This document shows positions 11,597 to 20,000 of a stretch of DNA of 20,000 nucleotides, piece by piece. The DNA comes from Zancudomyces culisetae (Eukaryota; Kickxellomycota; Harpellomycetes; Harpellales; Legeriomycetaceae). Position 1 is the first letter of the stretch. Every line of letters starts with the position of its first letter. A program made the translations under genes and the position numbers. Below the pieces are notes generated by a model. The model was not told the origin of the DNA and did not search any database. It was given only the letters and a program-made list of their open reading frames with translations. The stretch is taken from NCBI GenBank assembly GCA_001969505.1, contig LSSK01000630.1, positions 1 through 20,000 of the forward strand, given 5' to 3'.

Positions 11597-12367
11597 ATTG
11601 AGTAAATAATCCATAGAATGCACAGCTCATCTTTGTTCTTTTACCTCCAAACTTCATGTATGAATGGTTCGGCTCATAGATGAAAACAAAAACAATTAAA
11701 CAATGGATTTGCAAAGTTGCGCAAAAAACATCAAGTTTGTTCATATACCTGTATTATTATTGTCCGAAACTTGAAAAATGTTTTCTCTGTTTCAACGATT
11801 GGTGGTATACTACGTTCCGTTTAGATACATGTATTTATATATGCACGGCTCTACCAACAAGTTCAATAGAGGTTTTCCGACTTTGTTCTAGATCAGAGCC
11901 ATTTCAGCAAAATTAAAGTCGGGAAATGTCACAAGCAAAGCCAGTTTGCACCAATATTTTATTTATTAGAGTCGGGCAAAATTATTTATGCTCACTATTT
12001 TTTGGTTATTTCACAAACAAAAATAAATGTTGAAAAAATGTAATATACTAGCTTACAACAAAAATTAATATAAAAGCCGAAATGATCATTGTAAATATTT
12101 AATGTAAGGAATTCTTGTTTACTATCAAAGATTCTGTAGCTCTAGCACCATGGCACAACCAAGATTTAAGTGCTGGACGACTAAATCAACAAAAATAATG
12201 TTTGTGAATGCTTATAATTCTCATTTCAGGTTCCAGCTATTATATAACTAACACAACCTTTAAATAGCTGTGTATATTATAGAAAAGCACATAAAGATAA
12301 TAAGCGGAAAAAAACGAGGCAGAACAAAAAGAATTTGGTATAAAAGGGTTTGCAGAAAAAAAAAGAG

Positions 12368-12859
12368 ATGGATGGACTAACACAACTGCAAGAGGGTGTC
12401 GAGGAATTGGCAATGATGTTTGTCTCGAGTCTGGATGCGATCCACAAACACGCCAACATGGAAGAAATAAATCCGCGGTACCCAGTAACACAAAGGAATG
12501 AGTTGGGTGGCGAAAATGCACAGCTTGATGAGATTCGCAAAGTGGCGTTTTTATCTATTAGCAATCAGGTCAAGAAGATTAAAGACTTGATAAATACCGA
12601 GATCCCTGCTGAGGCCATAGAGATCACAGGTAGCATACAAGGAGAAGAAAAGACCGAACACGAGGAAAAGATGGGTGTGTTTCGAGATGATTTTGGACCT
12701 TTGATCGAATTGGAGCAGAGGTACAAGGAACAGAACAAGGCATTAGAGAAGGAGGTTGAAGAGACAGAGAAATATTTACAGCAGATCGATGCAATGTATT
12801 TAGACATTAGCGAGGACTTTAGTCGTTACAAAGAAAGGATCAAACAGTACATTTATTGA
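12368..12859 (+). CDS. MED21: Mediator of RNA polymerase II transcription subunit 21
   Basis: The protein is 163 aa and uninterrupted. It opens MDGLTQLQEGVEELAMMF, matching the hallmark MxDRLTQLQ start of Med21/Srb7 in yeast and human. It has the family plan: an N-terminal helix, a short helix around residues 60-80 (a VKKIKDLINTEIP segment, compare yeast TRQINKLIDSLP), then a long charged coiled coil (about 110-160). Med21 pairs with Med7 in the Mediator middle module and links activators to RNA polymerase II. It is somewhat longer than yeast (140) or human (144), mainly through a linker at about 82-100. The start chosen is the first ATG in frame and fits the family. TATAAAAG lies only 22 bp upstream. 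The gene is read in the same direction as methionine synthase but about 800 bp away, with no sign of co-transcription. Confidence 0.88.
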   Translation: MDGLTQLQEGVEELAMMFVSSLDAIHKHANMEEINPRYPVTQRNELGGENAQLDEIRKVAFLSISNQVKKIKDLINTEIPAEAIEITGSIQGEEKTEHEEKMGVFRDDFGPLIELEQRYKEQNKALEKEVEETEKYLQQIDAMYLDISEDFSRYKERIKQYIY

Positions 12860-13667
12860 GTTTCATTGCATATGGCAGGAAAAGTGGACGGAAGCAAACG
12901 GGGTGGAGGGCGCAGAATATGTTTGTAACACTGACATGTATTAGATTTATATTACTGGGCGTGTAGAACTATTGTTATAGTTTATAAAATTGCTATTAAT
13001 TGTTACTCATGTTCATGTTCATGTACGTTTTTGATTTTTGCTTTCTGTTTTCGCGTTTATTCGTTTTATATGTTTATGTTTGATGATGACAAATGCTCCC
13101 CACCTAACAGAAGAGGTGTATTATTTTTTTAACAGGCAGTTTACACAGAACATCCAGGTTGTCACTATGGATGATATTGGAACCGATATAAATACTTGCA
13201 CTTGTGCTAATGTGTATATTTAGTGCAATAACAGTATTTTACACAATAACTGCTAAAGAAGGATACAGCTTGTTATTGAGAATATTAAATGGTTAGCCAA
13301 GTTATTATAGCTATTGAAGTGGGAGTCATTCAAAAGGTTTTTGGTTGGAATTTGGTATTAGGTAACAGTACCAATCCCACTTTTTTTTGCAAAAACGTGA
13401 AAAGGGAGGGGGATAATCCGTCAAGAACGAAATCGTACCAACAGAAACTGGCAGAAATCATGGTGAATCTTACAAAAAAATATATATATAAAAATAAAAT
13501 TTTTTCTAATCCCAAATCCAACCAATACTGGAATTTAGGGATACCAATAATTAAGCCTCAACTTGTATATAATACAGGACCTTTCCACCACCGAAAACAA
13601 CAAACTCATAAAGAAATACCAATACAAGATAAACCAGCGAAAAAGACAGGAAATACAGAAAATAACA
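12860..13667. promoter_or_regulatory. MED21 3' region and methionine synthase upstream region
   Basis: No supported gene lies here. A (CATGTT)n microsatellite sits at 13008-13024. An AT run with overlapping TATA sequence at about 13480-13500 could serve as core promoter. From about 13585 to the metH ATG the sequence becomes A- and C-rich and T-poor, typical of a fungal 5' leader. An ATG-initiated 131-codon frame (13289-13684) overlaps the metH start in another frame. If transcription began upstream of 13289 it would be an overlapping uORF, but a start within the A-rich leader would avoid it. I regard it as chance. Confidence 0.45.
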
Positions 13668-16600
13668 ATGTTGGACTACAATAACAAGCAGGAGGTGGCG
13701 AAATTTATAGAAAATGCGATGAAAGAAAGAATAATGATTCTGGATGGAGGAATGGGGACGCAAATCCAGCAGTACAAATTCACAGAGGAGGATTTTAGAG
13801 GAGAGAGGTTTAAGGATCATTCAATGAGCTTGAAGGGCAACAATGATATGCTGGTCATTACCAAACCTAAGGAGATCGTGGAAATACATTTGCGATATTT
13901 GGAGGCAGGCGCTGATTTTATAGAAACAAATTCGTTTTCGTCAACAAGGATCGCCCAAGCTGACTATGGGTTGGAAGAGTATGTATATGAACTCAACGTA
14001 GAGGCAGCAAAGGTAGCCAGACAAGCGTGCGAGATTATGAATCAGCGTACGCCAGAGCGGCCAAGGTTTGCATTGGGTTCTATCGGCCCAACTAACAGGA
14101 CGCTTTCGATTTCACCGAGTGTGGAGAAGCCCAGTTTTCGTAATACGACATTTGATGAGATGCGAAAGGCGTATCAAGAGCAGGTTGAGGGGCTGTTGGA
14201 CGGTGGTGTTGATGGATTGTTGATAGAGACAATTTTTGATACGTTGAACTCCAAGGTAGCAATTGTGGCGATAGAGGAGGTATTCGAGAAGAAGGGATTT
14301 AGAGTTCCGGTGTTTATTTCGGGAACAATTGTGGATCAGAGTGGAAGAACACTATCAGGTCAAACCGGAGAGGCATTTGTGACCTCAATTATACATGCCA
14401 AACCATTTGCTGTAGGGTTGAACTGTGCATTGGGTGCAGAGCTGATGAAGCCATTTATGGCAAACATTGCCAAGGAGATTGATGGTGAGACAGGAGACTT
14501 TGCGTATACCATATGTTATCCAAACGCAGGATTGCCAAATGCATTTGGAGAATACGACGAAAGCCCAGAGAAAATGGCGGAGAATATGGAGGAGTTTGCC
14601 AAGGAAGGGTTGTTGAACATAGTTGGAGGATGTTGTGGAACAACGCCAGCACATATCAAGGCGATGTATGAGGTGTTGAAAAAATACAAGCCAAGGAAAT
14701 GCCAAACCACAGCAGGAGGAAATGATGCCGACAAGGCTAAAAAGTCGGTGATGAGATTGAGTGGGTTGGAAGGGTACAAGTACACCAAGGAGTCAAACTT
14801 TATTAACATTGGAGAACGATGTAATGTAGCAGGATCAAGAAAGTTTGCGCGACATATTTTGCGCGGCGAGTATGACATAGCGATGGAAATAGCCAAAAAG
14901 CAAGTAGAAGAGGGAGCAATGGTGCTAGATATAAATATGGACGAAGGAATGTTGGACGGGGTAGCAGCGATGACAGAATTTCTGAATCTGATAGCCACCG
15001 AGCCAGAAGTAACCAAGGTGCCAATTATGGTCGATTCGTCGAAATTTGAAGTGATAATGGCAGGATTGAAATGTATACAAGGCAAGAGTATAGTAAACAG
15101 TATCAGTTTGAAAGAAGGAGAGGCAGAGTTTGTAGAGCGGGCCAAATTGATCAAGCGCTACGGAGCAGCAGTGGTGGTGATGGCATTTGATGAGACAGGA
15201 CAGGCAGTGGATAAAGACAGAAAGTTTGAGATTTGCAAGCGATCCTATGATCTGTTGGTAGGTGAGCAAGTCGGATTCAATCCACAAGACATCATATTTG
15301 ATCCAAATATCCTAACGATTTGTACAGGAATGGAAGAACACGACAATTATGCCGTGGAATTTATCGAAGCTGTGAAGAGAATCAAGCAGGAATTGCCAGG
15401 CGCCAAAGTCAGTGGAGGAGTTTCAAATCTGTCATTTTCGTTTAGAGGAGGCAAAGAATTACTCCGACAGGCAATGCACAGTGTCTTTTTGTATCATGCC
15501 ATCAATGCAGGTATGGATATGGGAATAGTGAATGCAGGTGCATTGATTCCATACGATTCTATTGACAAGGAATTGCTGGAGATTTGTGAGGCTGCGGTAT
15601 TGAACAAGCCGCTTTCGTCATTGAAAGTGGCCAAGAACGAGAACAACAGCACAAACATTACTGAATTAATGCTGGAATATGCACAAAAGATGGCACAATC
15701 CACATCCGAAGGTGGGGCAGGTGGAAAAGTAGCATCAGGGCAAGAATGGAGAGATAGTAGCAAGACAGTCAGCGATAAATTGATTCACGCAATAATCAAT
15801 GGTATCACAACACATATTACTCAGGATGTTGAAGAAGCAAGGTTAAACACAGAGCTGTATCCAAGGTGTCTGGATATTATTGAGGGCCCATTGATGGATG
15901 GAATGAAGGTTGTGGGAGACCGGTTTGGCAGCGGCAAAATGTTTTTACCACAAGTTATTAAATCAGCTCGTGTGATGAAAACAGCAGTTGCGTATTTGGA
16001 ACCATTCCTATACGGAACACAGTCGACAACCACGGAAGCTAAAAACAATGGCACAATAGTGTTGGCAACAGTTAAGGGCGATGTCCACGATATTGGAAAG
16101 AACATTGTTGGCGTAGTACTCGGCTGCAACAACTACCGCGTGGTCGATTTGGGCGTTATGGTTACTGCTGAGAAAATCATAGAAGCGTGTATCCGTGAGA
16201 AGGCCGATGCAGTAGGGCTTTCAGGATTGATTACACCATCGTTGGACGAGATGGTGCATGTGGTCGAAATGCTCAACAAGGAGTATTTGAACAACCCGGG
16301 TAGGTTCAAGGATGGCAAAAAGATTCCGGTTCTTATTGGTGGTGCAACCACATCCAAGACACACACAGCCGTCAAGATCGAGCCCAAGTATGGCAAATCT
16401 GGTGTGGTAATGCATGTTTTGGATGCATCGCGAAGTGTAGTTGCCCTTTCCAGCTTGTTGGCTGCTTCTGATGATGGTGAAGGTCAGAATATGAATGAAT
16501 ACATCAGTGATCTCAAGGAAGAGTACACGGAAATCCGACTTGAACACTATGAGGATATGAAGAACATCAAGTTCCTGACATTGGATGGAGCCAGACAAAA

Positions 16601-17735
16601 CAAACCCACTAACCTTTTCGCTGGAAACCCAGCAGGTAGTATTAGACGTCCCAACCTTTTGGGAACCAAATTTATCCGCCAATACGATTTGGAGTCAGTT
16701 TATGAGTATATTGACTGGAATCCATTTTTCAAGATTTGGCAGCTACACAGTCGCTATCCTCATAAGGGTTATCCAAAGCTCTTCAATGATCCAAAGATTG
16801 GTGCGGAGGCCAAGAAGCTATTCGACGATGCAAACAGAATCCTCAAAGATGTGATTTTCAAGGACAAGGAGCGATACTTTGGAACTGTCTTGTTGGGAAT
16901 ATACCCTGCAAAGAGTACCGATAATGACGACATTGTTGTATATGCACCAGCCAATGATAGTACAAATAATGATGACCATGGTGTTGAACTAACAAGGTTC
17001 TTGGGTATTCGCCAACAACAAGAACAGCAACAAGACCAAGACCAAGACCAAGACCAAGACCAAGATTATGACGATGTATCTGGTAGTGGTAGTGGTAGTT
17101 CTTCACGTAGCCACAACCATTGTATCAGCGATTTTATCTCCAGCACCCATACTGACTATGTAGGAACCATGCTGTTGACTTCTGGAAAGAATATTTTGGA
17201 ACTGGCCGATGATTACAAGGACAACAAACACGATGATTATACTTCCCTGCTGATCAAAACTCTGGCTGATCGATTGGTTGAAGCCATGGCTGAACGTGTA
17301 CACTTGGAAATCCGCCAACAATACTGGGGCTATGAAGATAGTACCAAGTTTGCTACCACTGCCAATTCCAATACCAATACCAATGCCAATACCACTGTTG
17401 ATGTAAATGCTCTATTTGCTTGTAAATACGAAGGTATTCGCCCCGCCATCGGATACCCAACTCAACCTGATCATTCGGAAATCACCAAACTCTGGAAACT
17501 TGCCACTGATGCCCACCCAGAAATCGACCAATACCTATCCTTTGCTGGTGATCAGTCATACATGCTGAACCCTCCAAACTCAATCTCGGCTCTTGTCTTT
17601 GCCAACCCTCGCTCCAAATACTTTAGTTCTGGCAAGATCTGCAAGGACCAAGTCGAAGACTACGCTGCTAGAGCTAATTTGCCTGTTTCTACTGTTGAAA
17701 AGAACCTACAACCTATCTTGGCTTATACTCCTTGA
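13668..17735 (+). CDS. metH: Cobalamin-dependent methionine synthase (EC 2.1.1.13)
   Basis: Transfers the methyl group of 5-methyltetrahydrofolate to homocysteine through methylcobalamin. The product is 1355 aa from the ATG at 13668, intronless, with all MetH modules in order. Homocysteine domain (about 15-335): [10 protein letters not shown], zinc cysteines Cys253 (GLNCALG) and Cys322/Cys323 (GGCCGTTP). Folate/pterin domain (about 370-630): [16 protein letters not shown]. Cap, then B12 domain (about 690-930): DVHDIGK with the axial His807 of the DxHxxG motif, [13 protein letters not shown] and GGATTSK. AdoMet reactivation domain (about 970-1355): [12 protein letters not shown] with Arg1258 and Tyr1263. 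E. coli MetH is 1227 and human MTR 1265 aa. The excess lies largely in two low-complexity insertions in the reactivation domain: Gln-Asp/Ser-Gly at about 1116-1145 and Asn-Thr at about 1230-1245. Third positions shift from purine to pyrimidine along the gene. All catalytic motifs are intact, so it should be active if cobalamin is available. Confidence 0.98.
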   Translation: MLDYNNKQEVAKFIENAMKERIMILDGGMGTQIQQYKFTEEDFRGERFKDHSMSLKGNNDMLVITKPKEIVEIHLRYLEAGADFIETNSFSSTRIAQADYGLEEYVYELNVEAAKVARQACEIMNQRTPERPRFALGSIGPTNRTLSISPSVEKPSFRNTTFDEMRKAYQEQVEGLLDGGVDGLLIETIFDTLNSKVAIVAIEEVFEKKGFRVPVFISGTIVDQSGRTLSGQTGEAFVTSIIHAKPFAVGLNCALGAELMKPFMANIAKEIDGETGDFAYTICYPNAGLPNAFGEYDESPEKMAENMEEFAKEGLLNIVGGCCGTTPAHIKAMYEVLKKYKPRKCQTTAGGNDADKAKKSVMRLSGLEGYKYTKESNFINIGERCNVAGSRKFARHILRGEYDIAMEIAKKQVEEGAMVLDINMDEGMLDGVAAMTEFLNLIATEPEVTKVPIMVDSSKFEVIMAGLKCIQGKSIVNSISLKEGEAEFVERAKLIKRYGAAVVVMAFDETGQAVDKDRKFEICKRSYDLLVGEQVGFNPQDIIFDPNILTICTGMEEHDNYAVEFIEAVKRIKQELPGAKVSGGVSNLSFSFRGGKELLRQAMHSVFLYHAINAGMDMGIVNAGALIPYDSIDKELLEICEAAVLNKPLSSLKVAKNENNSTNITELMLEYAQKMAQSTSEGGAGGKVASGQEWRDSSKTVSDKLIHAIINGITTHITQDVEEARLNTELYPRCLDIIEGPLMDGMKVVGDRFGSGKMFLPQVIKSARVMKTAVAYLEPFLYGTQSTTTEAKNNGTIVLATVKGDVHDIGKNIVGVVLGCNNYRVVDLGVMVTAEKIIEACIREKADAVGLSGLITPSLDEMVHVVEMLNKEYLNNPGRFKDGKKIPVLIGGATTSKTHTAVKIEPKYGKSGVVMHVLDASRSVVALSSLLAASDDGEGQNMNEYISDLKEEYTEIRLEHYEDMKNIKFLTLDGARQNKPTNLFAGNPAGSIRRPNLLGTKFIRQYDLESVYEYIDWNPFFKIWQLHSRYPHKGYPKLFNDPKIGAEAKKLFDDANRILKDVIFKDKERYFGTVLLGIYPAKSTDNDDIVVYAPANDSTNNDDHGVELTRFLGIRQQQEQQQDQDQDQDQDQDYDDVSGSGSGSSSRSHNHCISDFISSTHTDYVGTMLLTSGKNILELADDYKDNKHDDYTSLLIKTLADRLVEAMAERVHLEIRQQYWGYEDSTKFATTANSNTNTNANTTVDVNALFACKYEGIRPAIGYPTQPDHSEITKLWKLATDAHPEIDQYLSFAGDQSYMLNPPNSISALVFANPRSKYFSSGKICKDQVEDYAARANLPVSTVEKNLQPILAYTP
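17031..17066 (+). repeat. In-frame (CAAGAC)n repeat inside metH
   Basis: Five CAAGAC units and one CAAGAT encode alternating Gln-Asp residues. The repeat is preceded by CAA/CAG glutamines and followed by GGTAGT units (17082-17099) encoding Ser-Gly. The hexamer keeps the frame whatever its copy number. It sits just after the conserved FLxxRQQ segment of the reactivation domain, where bacterial and animal enzymes have only a short loop. Confidence 0.95.
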
Positions 17736-17744
17736 TTTTAGCCT

Positions 17745-17755
17745 CCCCCCCCCCC
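17745..17755. repeat. C11 homopolymer in the metH 3' UTR
   Basis: Eleven C begin nine bases after the metH stop. It is slippage-prone and noncoding. Confidence 0.95.
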
Positions 17756-17818
17756 TACCATTTATTTTTCCTTTTCTCTCTCTTTTATACTTCATATTGT
17801 TCACAAGTAATATAAATC

Positions 17819-17824
17819 AATAAA
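17819..17824 (+). terminator. Poly(A) signal AATAAA for metH
   Basis: The canonical hexamer lies 84 bp downstream of the metH stop in an AT-rich context, the expected place for 3' end formation. Confidence 0.7.
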
Positions 17825-17928
17825 CCATGCAAAGTCAGTTTGCTTTATTTTCAAAAAAAAGAAATCAATATATTAATAAATAATATAAAACATAAAACCA
17901 AAATTTAAAGTAAAAAAAATAAAAACAC

Positions 17929-17934
17929 TTTATT
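17929..17934 (-). terminator. Poly(A) signal AATAAA for antizyme
   Basis: TTTATT on the plus strand is AATAAA on the minus strand, 13 bases past the antizyme stop. Together with the metH signal it places two tail-to-tail 3' ends within about 110 bp. Confidence 0.65.
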
Positions 17935-17946
17935 GTAGGGAATTTA

Positions 17947-19087
17947 TTAGATGCTATACCCCATCAACATAAATTCCTTTGAATAATCATATACTCTCTT
18001 AGATACCATCTCAAACCCCATGTATCTAAATGCTCTACCCATCATTCCTGCTTTTCCAGCTCCGCTGCCCCTTTCCCCATCCTGTTCCTCCCGTACAGAT
18101 ATAGCTACCACCACGCTGTCACATTGCAATGTCTCTTCAGCAAACTCTATCACCCGTAGCACATTATTACTAAATTCTCCATCCCGCAACTTCTTCACTT
18201 TTTGTTCCTGGATATCTGTGAGAATCAGCACTCCCTCCACCATAATACCCTTCCATGTCAGGGCTGGGTTGTTGTTGTTGTTATCCTTGAAGGTGAACCT
18301 GATAGCCGCATCGACGGCACCTAAACGTGCACTGTCTTCCTTCACAACTGTGTTTCTTCCAAATATTCCATTTGGAAACACTTGGTAGCACCGCTCGTTG
18401 GCCTTGCAAAGCTCTTGTCGTTGGAGTGCTGCATCCATCTGCTGTTTCGTCGCAAGACCCGTACCTCTCACGCGGTGCCCATTACCCGCCCTGCCTCCCC
18501 CTATCCTTCCTCTTACCATCCCCTTTCTGTTCCAGTATGCTTCTACAGCGCTCATTCGCCTGTCTCTCATTTCTTCTTCGCTGCTCTCTGCGCTGTCTTC
18601 ATCATCCTGCTGCCTTCTCCACCCAGGTTCTACCCCGTTCATTTCTTCGCGTCGGTAGCCTTCCCGCCTTACTGTTCCTCTCCCCCTGTTGGTTACATCA
18701 GGAACACCATCCGTATTTCTTGCCCGTCGTATAGTAATACTTTTCGCTGGGACTGCTCCATGTCTTGTATATACAACACTCGGCTACCCGGCTCGCAATA
18801 TCGATCTCTTCATACAACGTTTCCTCACTGCTTGCTCCATCTTCACTTTCTTCAAGCAAGCTCTCGCAGAATTGCTCACTGATATACTGTGCGTCGTTCA
18901 TTTCCACATCTTTTTCCTCGCTGCGTTTTATGTTGAAGGTTCCCAGTGCAATCATGTCATTCACAACACTGCCGCTTCTACTACTACTACTACTTAAACT
19001 ACTTAAACTATTATCACCTCCCTCATCTTCATAGTTGGAGTTGTTGTAGTTGATAATGTTAATGTCACTGGTATATCTGCTAATCAT
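17947..19087 (-). CDS. OAZ: Ornithine decarboxylase antizyme, expressed by +1 frameshift
   Basis: Two overlapping minus-strand frames form one gene. Frame 1 starts at the ATG at 19087 and has 129 codons ending YGWCS before TGA (18700-18698). Skipping one base at TCC-TGA-T moves into frame 2 (DVTNRGRG...), giving 379 aa and stopping at 17947. The C-terminal 120 residues match the antizyme fold: WKGIMVEGVLILTD, VLRVIEFAEETLQCDSVVV (human LLEFAEEQLRADHVFICF), FRYMGFEMVSK (human FSFLGFEIV) and a FMLMGYSI end (human CFMAYTF). Antizyme binds ornithine decarboxylase monomers, sends them to the proteasome without ubiquitin and limits polyamine uptake. Polyamines raise the frameshift rate, closing the feedback loop. 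Frame 1 is rich in Ser, Asp and Glu and long for the family. Frame 2 alone has an ATG at 18642, so a simple gene finder would report a false 231-aa protein. A palindromic TTATATAA lies about 100 bp upstream (19187-19194). No intron is needed. Confidence 0.93.
18697..18703 (-). promoter_or_regulatory. Programmed +1 ribosomal frameshift site TCC-TGA-T
   Basis: Read on the minus strand, TGG TGT TCC TGA TGT spans the end of frame 1. The shift codon TCC is at 18703-18701, the slow stop TGA at 18700-18698, and the new frame resumes with GAT at 18699. UCC-UGA-U is the canonical antizyme shift site, and the preceding Trp-Cys-Ser matches the conserved peptide at the animal site. Shifting makes the essential ornithine decarboxylase-binding domain; terminating gives a 129-aa product. 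Confidence 0.93.
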
Positions 19088-20000
19088 TTTGATTTTTTTT
19101 CTTTTTTCGCCTCAACTTGTTTATTTTTACTATAGTAAATATATCCTGTAAAATTGTTTATTTTAAAAGTGGAAAATCTTTTCGGTTTATATAAGGACAA
19201 TTTTAAATTTTATCTAAAAAGAAAACCAAGGCTCTTAGTAATAGTGGTGTTTTTCTTGCTAATTTTTTCTCTATCACACATATAAACCTTTCACCTCCAA
19301 TACTCCCCCTTTGTTTGAATTTTCTCTGGTAAACAAGATTTTCCTCCACTCCTCCAGTAACACCTAACACCTAGCTCCTAACACCAAATTCCCAACATCC
19401 CTCCCCCCCCCCACAAAACAATAATGAACATGAATTTTCCAGTTTTTGATATTTATGTAAAAAAAAATGGGCGAAGAAATATTTGGCCGTTTAGATTTTT
19501 TCCAGCAAATGGTTCTACCTAGGTAATTCAGTGCATTTAAAAATTTGCTTCAATCTATTATTTACCAATTGTTGAAGCTTGTGCTAAAACGTAGGGAGGT
19601 TGTTGCATCTTGATTATTCTTTTCCAGGCTCATGACGCATTAATCCGTTTTATTGTCACCTCCAAAAATTCGCTAATAATTAGATTTGTTTGTAATTGTC
19701 CCAAATTTATTGAATAATCTTGATACTTTCCTCATTTTTTATTGGTAGATGTTCATTGATTTTATCTCACTGATTATTTCCACTCGTCAACACATTCCAC
19801 AGTATTTTCAAGCCCACTCATTCCACTCATCCCCCTTACTCACCACAATTGTTGCATTTGCTGGCGTTTCAGGTTTCAAACATAATTGATTGCCCTTTCC
19901 TAAATCTACAGTCAAGAGAAACTACCGGAAAATACATCCAACATAGTCAAAAAAAATAATATTGAGTCTTGTGGGCAAGTGGTACAAGGCCCAATCTATT
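19088..20000. other. Antizyme upstream region and possible start of a plus-strand gene
   Basis: No protein family can be named here. A C-rich, G-poor stretch (about 19280-19420, with C10 at 19403-19412) looks like a fungal leader. It precedes an ATG at 19424 that opens only 32 codons before TAG, next to a donor-like GTAATT at 19523. At the right edge, 19962-20000 can be read as LSLVGKWYKAQSI, in frame to the last base. This could be the beginning of an exon that continues outside the window. Between them lies AT-rich sequence with a T/C-rich patch at about 19775-19870. A split gene is possible but not shown. Confidence 0.3.

Larger units (their letters stand above)
10781..12367. other. Spacer upstream of the transporter and of MED21
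   Basis: The transporter and MED21 are divergent across 1.6 kb, so both promoters lie here. Besides the two candidates listed separately, a 61-codon ATG frame at 11119-10934 (minus) ends in a proline-rich stretch (KPLLPPFPDSV). It might be a last exon of the candidate gene at 11415-11103, since an AG acceptor-like site precedes it. Homopolymer tracts include A9T8 at 11174-11190 and G9 at 11293-11301. A TATAAAAG lies at 12339-12346, only 22 bases before the MED21 ATG. That is very close for a classical TATA box, so its role is uncertain. From about 11600 to 12300 I see nothing beyond AT-rich sequence. Confidence 0.5.

Noticed and set aside
13289-13684. 131-codon ATG frame overlapping the metH start
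   Set aside because: No recognisable family, composition shaped by A-rich leader and poly-T/A runs; it covers the likely metH promoter.
14385-17321. Many minus-strand open frames inside metH
   Set aside because: They are shadows of the metH reading frame and show no family resemblance.
18630-18660. Stem CTACC/GGTAG downstream of the antizyme shift site as a stimulatory structure
   Set aside because: Only five base pairs, about 40 bases past the stop and with a long loop; too weak to claim a pseudoknot.
18020-18882. Plus-strand Ser/Pro/Leu-rich frames across antizyme
   Set aside because: Antisense readings of the antizyme gene without recognisable domains.

Overview
The window looks like nuclear DNA of a fungus, most likely an early-diverging (Mucoromycota-like) lineage. 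It is AT-rich and full of microsatellites and homopolymer runs. Its genes are eukaryotic, with short GT-AG introns of roughly 90-195 bp. One gene is an ERK-type MAP kinase of the fungal Kss1/Fus3 class. Another is a cobalamin-dependent methionine synthase, an enzyme that Dikarya generally lack but that is reported in early-diverging fungi. The lineage is an inference from gene content, not a placement.

Layout from left to right: (1) 1-567, minus: 5' end of importin beta-1, cut by the window edge. (2) 568-2130: AT- and pyrimidine-rich spacer with several simple repeats. (3) 2131-4231, minus: nine-exon MAP kinase with a TEY activation loop, 407 aa when spliced. (4) 4232-7077: a 2.8 kb AT-rich stretch without a convincing gene. 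(5) 7078-8789, plus: eight-exon HIRIP3/CHZ-type histone chaperone, 306 aa. (6) 9159-10780, minus: three-exon AAAP-family amino acid transporter, 435 aa. (7) 10781-12367: spacer with a possible disrupted small gene and a possible small RNA. (8) 12368-12859, plus: Mediator subunit 21. (9) 13668-17735, plus: intronless MetH, 1355 aa. (10) 17947-19087, minus: ornithine decarboxylase antizyme, readable only through a +1 ribosomal frameshift at TCC-TGA-T. (11) 19088-20000: antizyme upstream region and perhaps the start of another plus-strand gene.

Most genes are unrelated housekeeping or regulatory genes: nuclear import, signalling, chromatin, transcription and transport. The only metabolic link is the tail-to-tail pair at the right. 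MetH regenerates methionine, which feeds S-adenosylmethionine and polyamine synthesis, and antizyme is the polyamine-responsive brake on ornithine decarboxylase. I found no CRISPR array, intact transposon, rRNA or convincing tRNA, and no clearly new system. The strongest points for follow-up are the antizyme recoding site, the fungal-type context of a B12-dependent enzyme with repeat insertions in its reactivation domain, and a small minus-strand reading frame broken at a 9-base C run.
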